Below, one piece after another: positions 23,670-35,491 of a stretch of DNA of 53,791 nt. The position numbers and the translations under genes are program-made. Within the stretch, counting starts at the first letter, position 1. Every line of letters begins with the position of its first letter. Where the stretch lies: the NCBI GenBank assembly GCA_001579985.1, contig LRSR01012755.1, positions 1 through 53,791 of the forward strand. Direction: 5' to 3'. Source of the stretch: Hypsibius dujardini (Eukaryota; Tardigrada; Eutardigrada; Parachela; Hypsibiidae). The notes under the pieces are model-generated. The model had not been told where the DNA came from, did no database searches, and was given only the letters and a program-made list of their open reading frames with translations.

Positions 23670-23880
23670 AACAATCAACCGATGGATGACACGATCTGCT
23701 GACAGTGAAATGAATCAGTCAATCAACCGATCGATGACACGATCTGCTGACAGTGAAATGAATCAGTCAATCAACCGATCGATAAGACGATCTGCTGACA
23801 GTGAAATGAATCAGTCAATCAACCGATCGATGAGACGAACTGGTGACAGTGAAATGAATTAGTCAATCAACCGATAAGCC
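23670..23880. repeat. Tandem repeat of about 48 bases in the Dicer relic
   Basis: Four copies of a unit containing GATCTGCTGACAGTGAAATG and ATCAGTCAATCAACCGATCG. It sits where the third intron of the intact gene also has TCAA-type repeats, so repeat seeds may predate the duplication. Confidence 0.88.
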
Positions 23881-24326
23881 ACATGGTTGTGTGCACTAAT
23901 TCCTATGTAATAGTATATTAAGTTTTGGCTAAGCAATTGGCCGTCAATTCATGCGAGGACCAATAGATGAGTAAACCCTTTAGCCAGACCTCAAACGTGT
24001 CGGTTTAGTTTTTTCCTAAGGCAGTTCTAAAACAAGCCGCTGAATAGCTCGTACGTACATTTTTCATTTTTACTCAGTTAGTCAATTGACCAATCCACTG
24101 CGTTCTAATAGCTGTAGCCAAGTAATATAGCTTGTAATTCATGCGTATGCAAGGCAATCAATTGCAAGGCGCCCATGAGCATAAGACGAGTACGCTACTC
24201 TTCTTACCACTAGCTTTTGCTGTAACCACTTGCAATTATAGTAAAATCTATTTCTTGTTATGACAGTTCCGCTCGTAGAGCATCAGTCGGCGGCCTTGAC
24301 AAGGCTCACTGGAATGCCAATTGAAA

Positions 24327-24600
24327 GTAAGACACAAGGATAAAACACATCTGAACCTGACGCCTTGACCGCGTTTCCTTTGCATTCAGCTTGGAAAGAC
24401 TGTTAACGTATTTTTTACCATCTTCAGAATACTGTGGATCGGTTGGCGTGGACGGATTAGAGTCTACGGGAACGTACCGAGGAGTTTTGTGGATGTCGAA
24501 TTTGGTGATGGTGCACGCCCTCTTCCTGTAGCTTTTCTCGGATGACATTCGATGGGCCTGACTTTGAAGTGTACAAAACATCTCTACCACTCTGCACTGC
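24327..24600. other. Unexplained insert inside the Dicer relic
   Basis: This segment replaces exons 5-9 of the Dicer copy. It carries a minus-strand open frame of 94 codons (24306-24590) that I do not recognise. It could be a chance frame or an exon fragment carried in by the rearrangement. Confidence 0.35.
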
Positions 24601-25499
24601 AGTATCCATTCTTTTGGACTGGTTTAAATACTGCTAGAGCTAAACCGTCGCTGTCTGCGAAGCAGTTGACATCGATGCTAGACGACTTCCGCACTGGAGC
24701 AACTGACAATCTTGTCGCGACCGAAGTGACCGAGGAAGGCTTCGATGTGGGAAAGTGCAACTTGATTTTACGGTAAATTTTTGCCTCAACCGTCCGTTTG
24801 TCCAGTGTTTGTGCGTTCTTCTTACTTTGTCTTTGCAGGTTTGATCTCCGGCAAACCTACCGATCGGAAGTGCCCGTGCCACGCCCCATCCCGAGAACTG
24901 CTGCTCTGATTAGGCGCATGCCTTTTCGATCTAGTTTTGTGCAATCTAAGGGAAGAGCTCGGATGTTGGACTCGAATTTCATCATGATGATTGAGCAGAA
25001 GGACTACGATGAGTTTACCCGCGTTGATTCAGCGGAGTTCCTGGCCTTAGACGCTGACATAAAGAATTATTGTGTGGATCGAGAAGAACCAACGGCTGCT
25101 CAACGCAGTAAGCATTTCGCCCATGAAGGTTTTCAGCATTCTGCCCTAACGGAGAAGCTCCCGGATCACGGTTAACACGGCGCTGATCACTCTCCAACGG
25201 TTCGTGTATGCCGGTTCTACTTGTTGTTCCCGTGTAATTACTTATCCGTTACAGACCTGGGGGGAGGACTGTCTTTAATAGATATTACAATACCCTTCCC
25301 AAAGCGGAAAGAAAGGCTTGCCCCGTTTACCTGCATGTCAAGAGGTTGGGCCAAACTAAGTTCTCCTGCACCGTTCATCTCCCGGCTAGCGCTCTGGTTA
25401 CACATCCAGTCGTGGTAAGGGAAGAGCGCTAAGAATTGGACCCTCCTTGTTGGAGTCGGAATGAACTCTTTTCTGTTCCCTGTTGAATGTCGGTCCTCG

Positions 25500-25825
25500 T
25501 TGCGCACGCGCACTTTTTCGACCGCCGACGAGCGAGGTTGGTGTTCAAACGTGAGATTTTAAAATTGTACGCTTGACGAACTCGTTTTCTCGGTTATATG
25601 AACGCAGGAACGGGCGATTGGGCTTTCTCTCGTTTTGTGCGTACACGCGAACGGAGGATATGTTGCCTTATCTCTCTGTTATCAACTAGTCATTTCGATT
25701 CGAGTATTTAGCATATGACTCTAGCAGAGGCACGCTCTTGCGTCGGTAGTCACATTTTAAAGTGCAATGAGGTTTTGCCACTGCCGACGCGCGCCGGCGG
25801 TCGAAAAAGTGCGCGCGCGCAATCA
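25500..25825. mobile_element. Inverted-repeat element just upstream of Dicer
   Basis: GCGCACTTTTTCGACCGCCG near 25508 is matched in inverse form (CGGCGGTCGAAAAAGTGCGC) near 25795. The element is about 320 bases, with no coding capacity. It ends about 115 bases before the Dicer start codon, so it probably lies in or near the promoter or 5' UTR. Flanking target duplications are not clear to me, so the element class is open. Confidence 0.6.
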
Positions 25826-25939
25826 GGCTAGTGTGCCACAAATTTGGGAAAACATTTTGCACCTACCAACGGATAACTTCTTGTAGTATTACTGGTTTCA
25901 ATGCAATATCCGATGATCTAATCCTTTCGAGCATGAAAG

Positions 25940-27995
25940 ATGGTGGATAATCATTCCCGGCGATTACCGGTCACTGAATCGGACTCAGCAACGCCGACGC
26001 TACCAGAAAAATTCACGCAGCGCGCTTATCAAGTACGAGCTCAATGCCCTGGCACGGATCGGCATTTTTGTATTGCTATCTGATCCAGTTATCGACGATG
26101 TGCTCGTTAGCGTTACGCCTTCCGTTGTTTTTCTCAGTGAGAATTCCCGTTTACCTTTCCAGGATGAACTGGTAGAACGCGCAAAAGAGGAAAATATCAT
26201 TTGTGCATTGGGGACAGGTATGTGAAGAGCAGGATAGCACCAAAAACTAGTAATCCAGAGGGTGTGTTGGTGTAACGCAGGGCAAGTATAAATGAATTAC
26301 ATGCATTTGACTGTTTTTGGTACGAGACACGCATGGCCAAAATCTTTAATTGATTAGGCTCTCTGCGGATCAAATAACGAGTAGGAGTTACTCCGAGTGT
26401 TATCGCTTGTTTTTCAAAGAGTTTAACTCAATCAGTTAGAAATTTAGCCATGTCTGTATTTTGGTTTTCTCCCTGTTCAAAAAGTGCGAGTTTTTACTCA
26501 GATCGTTCTCATTGTCATCGTTGTTAGCGGCCGCGATTCATGCTGATCTACCGGGGCTGACTTGTAAACCGTCACTTTACCTGTTATTTTAGGCACCGGA
26601 AAAACCTACATTGCTATTAAGTTGATTCAAGAATTGCGCCACCAAATCGATGGAGAGTGGGATGACGGTGCGCAGCGTACGTTCTTCGTGGTGCCTTCAG
26701 GTACGGACACGACTCGATCAATCGATCGACCAATGCTCCAATGGTTGTTCAATTAATCAATCAATCAATCGATCAACGGTTGTTAAATTAATCAATCAAT
26801 CAATCAACCAACCAATGGTTTTTAAATCAATCAATCAATCGTTCGACCAATGGTTGTTGAATACTCCAGTAGACTAGTACTCAACCATTCAATCAATTAT
26901 GAATGGCTGGTTCTGCTGTGGGAACAAATCAAGCATTCAACGACTCGCAGTACCAAGAAGCCACATATTTTTCAATCGATCGATCGATTGAGGGATTCAA
27001 TTCAAAAAGTTTGGTGGACCAGTTTACCTTCATTGCCCTGGAGACGGAATCCATTGCTGGAAGCCTGTGAGTTGGCTGCACGTTATGCCTCGTACTGACA
27101 AATGAATCTTACCGTTTTCCTAGTACCGTTGGTGGAGCAACAGGCCAAGGCGTTGAAGGAAGTGACCAGAATATCAACTGACAGTAAGATTCCGGCTTCC
27201 AGTTCATGATACTGTACTGACGCGATAGCTTCACGCAGTAGAAATAGACCCACCGTAAACTTAGACCCACCGTAAATTTAGACCTATGAATCCGCGCATG
27301 AGCTTACGTGCTCTTGCAGTGCGCGAAGCCATCGCGTCAGTACAGTACATTTCTCGGTTGTTGCTCTTTGAGTATTATTATTCATGGGTTTTTCGGTTTG
27401 ACTTGAAGGGTATCATGGTAAACTTGGCGTGGATGAGTGGTCGAAGGAGACGTGGATCGCGGATTTCCGGAAGACTAGGATTATTGTCATCATTCACGAC
27501 GTTTTTCTGCAGCTCTTGACAGACAATATTATCGGTACGGTTTTTTCTTCAACCGTTAATGTGATCGTACGTGACTGACCGTAACGATCTGAAACTGTGA
27601 CCTTAACACTTACAAGTTTTAAGCATTTACTTTCGCATGACAGAACCGGATCGAATAAACTTGATCGTTTTGGACGAGTGCCACCATGCAAACGAGAAAC
27701 ATCCTTACCGAAACATCACTCGACATCTTCATGCCCATTCTAGTCCACGGAAGCCCCGGATATTGGGTCTTTCCGCTTCCGTCATCAATTTCAAGTTGAA
27801 AGGAAGTCAGACGATTGAGGACAGTTTTAATGAGCTGCAGAGATGCCTGAATTGTGTGGTAGTTACTTCCTGGGATCAGTCTCTGGCACTGCATACGGCT
27901 CGCCCGGACATGCAAATCATTCAGTACTCGGTAAGAATTTCCTTGACTTCGGTCAAGTGAAGTGTGAGGTTGAGTCGTCTACCTGTCTCTCTGAA

Positions 27996-28059
<64 letters not shown>

Positions 28060-31000
28060 CATTTGTCTGCCCATTTGTCTGCCTGCTTGCCTGTTTGCCG
28101 GTCTGCCTGCCTCTTGCTGCCATTTTCTAGTGAAACATATTTTCCTTGGGTTTTAGCTCCCGATGGAAACACTTGAGCTGACGAGCGCGAAGGAGATCTT
28201 GCAAGATGCAGCGAACTGGTTGGAGAAGGCTAAATGTGCGCAGCTGCCGTTGGGCGTTCCTGGAGACTACTTGGCGACGTCATTGGATCGTGCAGAGGAG
28301 CTGGACGACCAAGCCAAGGAAAGCATCAGAGAAATCCGAAATGTCTTAATGCAGATCATTAACTGCTTAAAATCACTCGGTCCTTACTGTGCCTATGTCG
28401 TAAGTTGTTCATATTCATTGTATGCATTTTTCGTTGACTGATTTATTGCTTTCTTTCAAGGCTGGGACCGAACTTTTGAAGGATTTGCGGTTCATGCTGA
28501 ACCAGGGTATATTCCCCGCAAGAAGCGTACCAGTTCAGGTGGCCACGTCAGCGCTGGAGATTTTTAATCGGAACTTGGAGTTGAATTTTCATGTCAATGA
28601 CATCGAGTCAGGACACGTTCACCAACTCTGCGAACTTATCACCCCCAGAGTTTCCAGCCTTCTTGACACCCTGAAGCAGTGCTGGGACAGTGCGCCGGCA
28701 AAGACAACAGATGGTTGGTCTTGTTGTTAACACTTGCTTTTAGTTGAAGGCCGAGATGGACAGTCAGAAATGACATGCATTCCGTAGCTGTATCCACTGC
28801 TTTATGTCTGTCTTAGTAGAAGACACCAAAGCGTTCTGCGGAATAATCTTCGTGAAGGAGCGAATCAACGCATGGGCTCTTTACAAATTGCTTACCTTAA
28901 TTGCATCGTGTCCCGATGGTCCTTACGCCTTCTTGAAGTGCGGTTTCTGTGTTGGACAATTAACAGAATCTGGCAGTCCAGGTTTGTAGTTTGTGGTCAC
29001 TGGAAGGTCACTTGAAGGTTGAAGGTCTCCAGACTCGACCGGGGAAGGTCACTTGAAGGTCTCCATACTCGACCGGGGAAGGTCACTTGAAGGTCTCCAG
29101 ACTCGACAATCATTTGTGATTGTTTTAGATTCTGCGGGAGATAAACCATCGATTTCCTGGAAACAGCTTAAGTCGACATTGGAGAACTTCCGCGAAGGAA
29201 GATCGAACATTCTAGTCGCAACAGAGGTTGTTGAAGAAGGATTTGACGTCGGACAGTGCAACTTAATCGTGCGGTACGGACATTAATTTACATTTCTCGT
29301 ACCAGTGGCCGCATTATCTCTGGGCTGTCCTCCCGCCTTATCTGTCTGTCTTATCTGCCTGTTGATCTTACGAAAAGACCTTTCGACGAAATAGCTTCTT
29401 CTTACTGAGTTAGAAGTTAGAAGATTTGTTAAACCGACTTCGCTCTTATTTGTTTGAATCAGCCTCGACTATTATGTAATTGTTGAGGGTGAATTGTTGC
29501 GTTGGCGCACATAACTAATAATATGGCTTACCTTTCAGGTTCGACCTTCCGAGCGGTTTTCGTTCGTAAGTTCTTAAAACCTTAAAAATTCTGGACATTA
29601 CTGATGCTTACTGTAAGGCATGTGGTTGCTCTTTTTCATTAGATACATCCAGTCCAAGGGTAGAGCTCGTATGATGGCGTCGAAATTCATCATTATGGTC
29701 GAGCGCTCTGAGTACGGCAAGTTCGTCGATGGCGACCTGGCTCAATATCAGAAGCTGGAGGCGGACATGCAGAGACTATGTGACAGTCGGAAAGCTCCCA
29801 CCGAGGCCGAACGAGACGAACACTTTGCCGACGAGGAGTACCCGCCGTTTTGTCCTGCAGGAACAACCCTTCGAATCACTGTCAACACTTCCCTTAATAT
29901 CCTGCAACGGTAAGGGTTTATTTGCAGCGAATAATCCGCAATTATGATTTTGTATCTGTAGGTTCATTTTTGTTCTAGTTATTGCAACACCTTGCCCAAC
30001 GATAACATGACTACTTGTACAACTTACTTCCGGGTAAAAAAGCTGGGTCAGGAGTCCTTTGTCTGCACTGCGTATTTGCCGTTGAGCGCCGCCATCAAGC
30101 AGCCTGTCACGGTAAGAGCTGTTGGGCATCATGTTTGCTACCAACGCGCCCAACCAACGCAACCAACCAATCATGTCCAACACGCCCTCTTTATCGAGCG
30201 AGACGCTCCTGGTCAGTTCTTTCTGTTTTGTGTCGGCCGCAGGGTGAAACGGTAAAAAGGGATAAACTGGCGAAGAAAGTGGTTGCTCTAAAGTGCTGTG
30301 AACTCTTGTATGGTATGAATGAATTGGATGACAACATGCTACCAAAGTCAGAAGATTCATGGCACAAGGACGTGATTGACTTCATCGGCAACCATGAGCG
30401 CGAACGAGTGGAAGACAAGGAAGCTCCCCAGCCAGGAACGCGTCGACGTCTTCAAACTTACTCGAAACTGGTAAAGTCCTATAGAATTTCGATCCATCCG
30501 TGGTGCCTACGTCATCACACAGTCATCACACGTCATCACACGTCATCACACAGTAAAAAGCGACCGTTTTGATTGATTGCAAAGATGTGTGAACCACAAG
30601 ACCGCACGGTTTCGATTGATTGATTGCGTAAGCAGACCTACCGGATCTGATTTACGGGGGGGGGGTCCAGAAAGTACCACGGATGGGTCGCGGTTTTACA
30701 GTAGTTCTACACGGTAATCGTGGATTTTTTTGTTCGATTCTTTCGCAGTGTTTTTTTGCTTAGCCGACGTCTCTAACTTAATTCCCGTCAGTAGTCAGTA
30801 GAGCTGTGATTGTTTCACAGGTACCCGAGTTCTGCACCAGTTCCCGAGATCCATCAACGACGCATTACTTTTACGCTATTCGGCTTGTGCTCAAGGGTCA
30901 TCTGTCGGCGGACAGGGATGACCGGTTCGAATACGACCAATCGGTGTCGGTGGGCTTCCTGAGCCGGGCTTCTCTGCCTGCTCTACCGACGTGGCCCATC

Positions 31001-34000
31001 TACATCCAGTTGCGCGAATTCACTGTCTACACTGACTTTGTCGAAACTGTCACTCTCACCGCGGGGCAGCTGCATGCGGTTAAGAAGTTCCACTACACCG
31101 TCTTTAACGAAGTCATCGGCTTCGCGACCGTCGTGGAGGGACTCAGCTCCCTGGAAGAAAATATCAGCGATACATTGTTCACTGTGCCTACCAAACTGGT
31201 ATTGTATCGTTCCCGATAATGACGATGGGTGTTATTAGTTTAGTGACCGCGTCTTCATTCCGACTGAACTGCCCCTTTGGGAATTTTTAACAAAGGTTGG
31301 CAAGACATATTCCCTGGACTGGGACGCCTTGACCCGTTTGATCACTCCCAACGGCTTTCTCACCACTCTCCCCTCAGAGGATGAGCGGAGACTGCTGGGC
31401 ATCCGGCCGCTCGATTATGAGAATGCCGTAGTCGCGTCTGATTACAACGGGCAAGTCGAGCGATTTCACGTGAGACAGGTTCGTCGTGAGCTGACTCCCC
31501 ATTCCATGGTCAAACCTTTTGAGGAAACCACAGCGGAGCTTGTCCGACGTAAATACGGAGTAACGGTCCAGATTCCCGACCAGCCCTTGCTTGAAGTCCG
31601 CCACTGTGCGAAACAGTAAGTCGACTGATTTGTGCTAAGTTCAGGGACTGGTTTTTTTTCAGCAGATTGGCTTTGTCTGTCTGTCTGGTGTGCGGCTTTG
31701 TGGTAGTCGTACTGTTCCGATGTGTGTTCCGATGTGTGTTAATACCTCTGCTGTTATTATTCGTCTACCTACTCTCTGCGTATGTCTTTGGATTGATGGA
31801 CCGATGGTGGTGTCCGTTCTCTGCTAGCAACAAAAATAATATAAATTCCTCTTTAAAGGTTGAACTTTTTGCGACCGAAGCCGAAAGACGCAGAGTCGCC
31901 GGACCGGAATCATATTACCGTGATTGCTGAGCTGTTTCGAATCCTGCCATTGACGAACGCGCTGTATGTTAAATGCCGACTACTACCGACCATCCTCCAT
32001 CGAATGCAGTCACTTTGCAACACCCTCCAGCTGTACGATATTTTGCGTTGCAAGTCTTCCGTGGGAAGCGCTGTCGGGGCAGCGGAGCAGTGGAAAGAGC
32101 TGGAAAATGATCATCGGTTTCGCGGGTTGTATTCTTCGTCTCCTCGGGGAAGCCCAGCGTCTTCTGTGAACTTTGAAATGAGTCCCACTGCGGAAAACAC
32201 TCCTCCTGTTCAGGTAGCCTTAGTGAAGTCGATCTCGTATAGCATGCATTTGGTCTCATAAGTCTTACCGTTCGCTGTTGAGATCTTTGTTGTCTGGGTG
32301 TGGCTACGGTGTATGTTTGTTCGAGTCTGCCATTTGATATTGAAACATATTGTTATATGGGATTCCAAAGCTGTTCATTTCCCTTCTGCAGCGCATGGAA
32401 TCTGAGGAAAGCCCAGACCCGTCTACTCCCGACTCGGACAGTGACGGCAGCTTGAACGGCTTCGACATGGTCAACGGAGTCAAAACACCTCAGTCTCTCG
32501 GCCTGTTTTTCGAAAAGCAAATGAACAAGCAGTTTTATGTGCAAATGCATAGTCGCATCCGTAAACGAAAAAATGATTCCAAGCTGCTCAGCCAGTCTCA
32601 GTCTCCATTGCGTCCTACTCTGGAAGCTTTGAAGAAAGCCGAGTGGATGAGGGCGCCGGAAGGTTGCCAGTCAAGTCTCACGCCACCACCGTTCCGGTTG
32701 GATTCCGAGTTCCGCACTGATCCGCGGACAACTCCATTCCCTGAAATTGCATCCCTCTTAACGGCTATAACCACGGCCAAGGCCGGTGATAATTTCGACC
32801 TAGAACGAATGGAGGTTCGATTTGAAACAATAAGTGTCTGTCTGTCTGTATCTGTTTGTCTGTATGCCTGTCTGGCTGTCTGTCTGTTTGTCCGTCTGTC
32901 AGTTTACGCCTCTCCGTTCGGCTGTCCGTCAGCATGAACGTGAAAGCATGGCTACCGACATTGTCTTTGCTCATTCTCCTTGGTCTGTCATCTTGGTTCA
33001 ATTCAACTGTTCTTTTACTTTATAAATTTGTTTTTCTTAGACCATGGGTGACTCTTTCCTCAAATTGACCACCTGCTTGTATCTCTACGGGAAATATCCT
33101 AACTACCACGAAGGCCGACTGGATCACCTGAAAGCGATGCAGATTTCCAATTACAACCTGTATCGCTTGGCGAGGGAAATCGGTCTTGGACCGTTCGTCC
33201 TCAACGAGGTATTGGAGCCTCTGATCAATTTCACGCCGCCCGGCTATGATGCCTTGCCGCAGACCCACCGGTCCATGGTGTCAGTGAATGACAAAGGTCT
33301 GGCGGATGCGATGGAAGCCTTGATCGGTGTGGTTCTGATGGAGTGTGGATGTGGATGCGCAATGAAGTTTATGACGGGATTGGGGCTGAAAGTGGAGCTA
33401 TCGGGCGGTGTGGCAGTGGGGAGTGGACGAACTGGCAAGGCGTTGTTGCGGGACGATCCCGGTGTGGCTGAGGAGTTGCGGCAGCTGATTTCCGGGCTTG
33501 ATGTTTTTGAAGAACATATTGGCTATAAGTGCGTATAGATGCATGTCTGTCGGCTGTCTGTCTGTCTACTTGTTTGCCTGCCTGTCTGGTTGTACGTCTG
33601 TCTACCTGTCTACCTGTCTGTCTGTCTGTCTGTGTCTGTCTGTCTGTCTGTCTGTCTGACTGTCTGTAGAGTACCGAGTTTCGCCAATATGATAAATGGT
33701 GCTTTTTTCTGTAAGATTCCGACAGCCGGCCTATCTGCTGCAAGCCTTCACGCATAGCTCCTTCTACCAGAACCGGATTACTGATTGCTACCAGCGTCTT
33801 GAGTTTATCGGTGATGCCATTCTGGACTTCATGGTCACCCGATACCTGTTCAGTGGCACCAATCGTTGGTTAAGTCCGGGGGAGTTGACTGATCTGCGTT
33901 CTGCCTTGGTGAATAACAAGACCTTCTCACTGTTGGCGGTGCAGAATAACTTTCACAGCCATATCAAGTACAACAGCCCCAAGATCTTTGCCCTGATTCG

Positions 34001-34762
34001 GAAGTATGTCGAAGAAGCTCGAACGGAGAATCCTAACGTCATTCCAATCTCTAATGACATGGTAAGGTTTGCTTCCAACAATGTTTGGCTTCCTTCATTA
34101 CCTGCTTGTGTTTCCTTCGTTTTTCTGTCAACCGAACTTTCTTTTGCCGACACGGTACCAAACTGTCTGAACTCAATGTGTATATCGGCGTCACTGTCGT
34201 TGGTTTTCCCAGTTACATTTTGGGATGGTGGAGGATGACAAGAAGGAGAAGTTCTCCGGATACGAACGAGCTGAAGACCCAAAGACTCTTGGGGACATCT
34301 TTGAATCTGTGGCAGGTGCCATTTATTTGGACAGCGGCTGCTCACTTGACGCGGTCTGGACCGTTTACTACAACATGATGAAAGAGCGTATTGGTACAGC
34401 TACAACTACCAGTGTTATTCCGACAAGTCCTTTTTGTTCCATTTTCCCTTTATCCCTTCTAGAGTTTTGTCTGGAGCACTGCCCAAAAAATCCAGTTCGA
34501 GTGCTGTATGAGTACGAAGGAACTAACGATGTCGTCTTCCAGTAAGGCTCTTTTTCCTCGGCAGTGGTTACGTCACATTCTCATTAATGTGATTTGTCAT
34601 TTTAGGCCGTTGGAGAAACTCTCGAATAGCAAAGTTCGCGTCACCGTAGATGTGAAACGAAAAGGATCGTTCCAGGGGATTGGGAATAACGTGAAAGCCG
34701 CAAAATGTTCCGCGGCAAAAGAGGCCCTTCGCTGCTTGGGTCATCCTGCACCCACGTGGTAG
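25940..34762 (+). CDS. Dicer ribonuclease, 23 exons, 1657 aa
   Basis: Cuts double-stranded RNA or hairpins into small RNAs for RNAi/miRNA pathways. Exons: 25940-26032, 26163-26217, 26593-26700, 27124-27183, 27409-27534, 27644-27930, 28157-28399, 28461-28713, 28817-28981, 29129-29273, 29539-29565, 29643-29909, 29979-30111, 30243-30470, 30821-31203, 31244-31615, 31859-32213, 32392-32814, 33041-33528, 33716-34061, 34213-34393, 34463-34541, 34606-34762. They total 4974 nt with frame kept at every junction. Order of parts: helicase (Walker A GTGTGKT aa 48-54, DECH 158-161, SAS 191-193, QSKGRAR 524-530), dimerisation/DUF283 domain (about 611-700), platform-PAZ (about 735-985), RNase IIIa (E1241, D1245, D1330, E1333), RNase IIIb (E1433, D1437, D1547, E1550), dsRNA-binding domain (about 1590-1650). 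All catalytic acidic positions are present. The start gives LPEKFTQRAYQ then DELVERA, as expected just before the helicase. The length is nearer insect Dicer-2 than vertebrate Dicer; I cannot assign Dicer-1 or Dicer-2. Exon 15/16 joins across a 40-base intron and is the least certain boundary. Confidence 0.93.
26715..26850. repeat. TCAA/AATC simple repeat in Dicer intron 3
   Basis: Interrupted runs of ATCAATCAATCA and ATCGATCGACC units. Intronic. Confidence 0.85.
27990..28115. repeat. CTGT microsatellite in Dicer intron 6
   Basis: Pure CTGT tetramers (about 18 units) that degrade into CTGC-rich sequence. Intronic. Confidence 0.92.
28990..29110. repeat. Tandem repeat of about 38 bases in Dicer intron 9
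   Basis: Three copies of a unit containing GGTCACTTGAAGGTCTCC and ACTCGACCGGGGAA. It ends about 20 bases before the next exon. Confidence 0.85.
30478..30705. mobile_element. Degenerate MITE in Dicer intron 14
   Basis: Diverged inverted ends (TAGAATTTCGATCCATCCGTGG and CCACGGATGGGTCGCGGTTTTACAG) are followed by TA on the right. The interior shares order and wording with 36208-36461, including ACCACAAGA-GCACG, GATTGATT and a poly-G run followed by TCCA. It also holds a short tandem repeat of TCATCACACG. It is therefore probably an older member of the same family. Confidence 0.6.
32836..32930. repeat. CTGT-rich repeat in Dicer intron 18
   Basis: Interrupted CTGT/CTGTATCTGT units in the intron between the two halves of the RNase IIIa signature. 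Confidence 0.8.
33540..33668. repeat. CTGT-rich repeat in Dicer intron 19
   Basis: CTGT and CTACCTGT units, ending about 45 bases before the RNase IIIb exon. Confidence 0.85.
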
Positions 34763-35262
34763 TGTGGGTCATCCTGCACCCACCTGGTAGTTTGGGTCAT
34801 CCTGCACCCACCTGGTAGTCTGGGTCATCCTCCACCCACCTGATATTTTGGGTCATCCTGCACCCACCTGGTAGTCTGGGTCATCCTGCACCCACCTGGT
34901 AGTCTGGGTCATCCTCCACCCACCTGATAGTTTGGGTCATCCTGCACCCACGCGGTAGTCTGGGTCATCCTGCACCCACGTGGTAGTTTGGGTCATCCTG
35001 CACCACGTGGTAGTCTGGGTCATCCTGCACCCACGTGGTAGTTTGGGTCATCCTGCACCACGTGGTAGTCTGGGTCATCCTGCACCACGTGGTAGTCTGG
35101 GTCATCCTGCACCACGTGGTAGTCTGGGTCATCCTGCACCCACCTGGTAGTCTGGGTCATCCTGCACCCACCTGGTAGTTTGGGTCATTCTGCACCCACG
35201 TGGTAGTTTGGGTCATCCTGCAGCCACGTGGTAGTCTGGGTCATCCTGCACCCACGGGGCAG
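34735..35262. repeat. 28-bp minisatellite overlapping the end of Dicer
   Basis: About nineteen copies of GTAGTCTGGGTCATCCTGCACCCACSTG-type units. Variants differ at CACCTGG or CACGTGG, TCTGGG or TTTGGG, and a few one-base-shorter units. The first unit is translated: it encodes GHPAPTW and the stop codon of Dicer (stop at 34760-34762). The remainder lies in the presumed 3' UTR. Confidence 0.93.
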
Positions 35263-35491
35263 TTACATGTTCGCTACATTCAACTTTTGTGCCTTCTCGA
35301 TTAATCAAATTTTTTATTTCCACGGTGTAAAATGTTCCGGCAAACGAGCTTTCCACGAATATGTGATAATTGTATGATATTTTACAATCTTATTCCAGAG
35401 TCATTTCCCGTGATAATTAAAAGTTTATCTTTCCCGGAATTTTTATTGTTACGGAATTCCTGCATGACTCAAAGCGTTTTATGAATGGCAT

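Larger units (their letters stand above)
23320..25200 (+). pseudogene. Broken 5' copy of Dicer (helicase part only)
   Basis: Exon-for-exon relic of the intact Dicer gene that follows in the same orientation. Recognisable parts: end of exon 1 (to 23361, LPKSFTERVYQ), exon 2 (23430-23484, same 55-base length), exon 3 (23594-23626, shortened in frame by 75 bases), exon 4 (24267-24326, same 60-base length), exon 10 (about 24630-24772, ATEVTEEGFDVGKCN) and exons 11-12 (from 24840, QSKGRAR). Walker A survives (GTGAGKT). Exons 5-9, including the DECH box, are missing and replaced by unrelated sequence at 24327-24600. A frameshift near 25160 breaks the conserved LRITVNTA segment. No in-frame ATG is seen before the first exon, and there are no PAZ, RNase III or dsRNA-binding parts. 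A tandem partial duplication followed by decay is the simplest reading; a short helicase-fragment protein is unlikely but not excluded. Confidence 0.85.

Noticed and set aside
23665-23862. Frame encoding repeated NQSINRS units
   Set aside because: Product of the 48-base tandem repeat inside an intron position of the Dicer relic.
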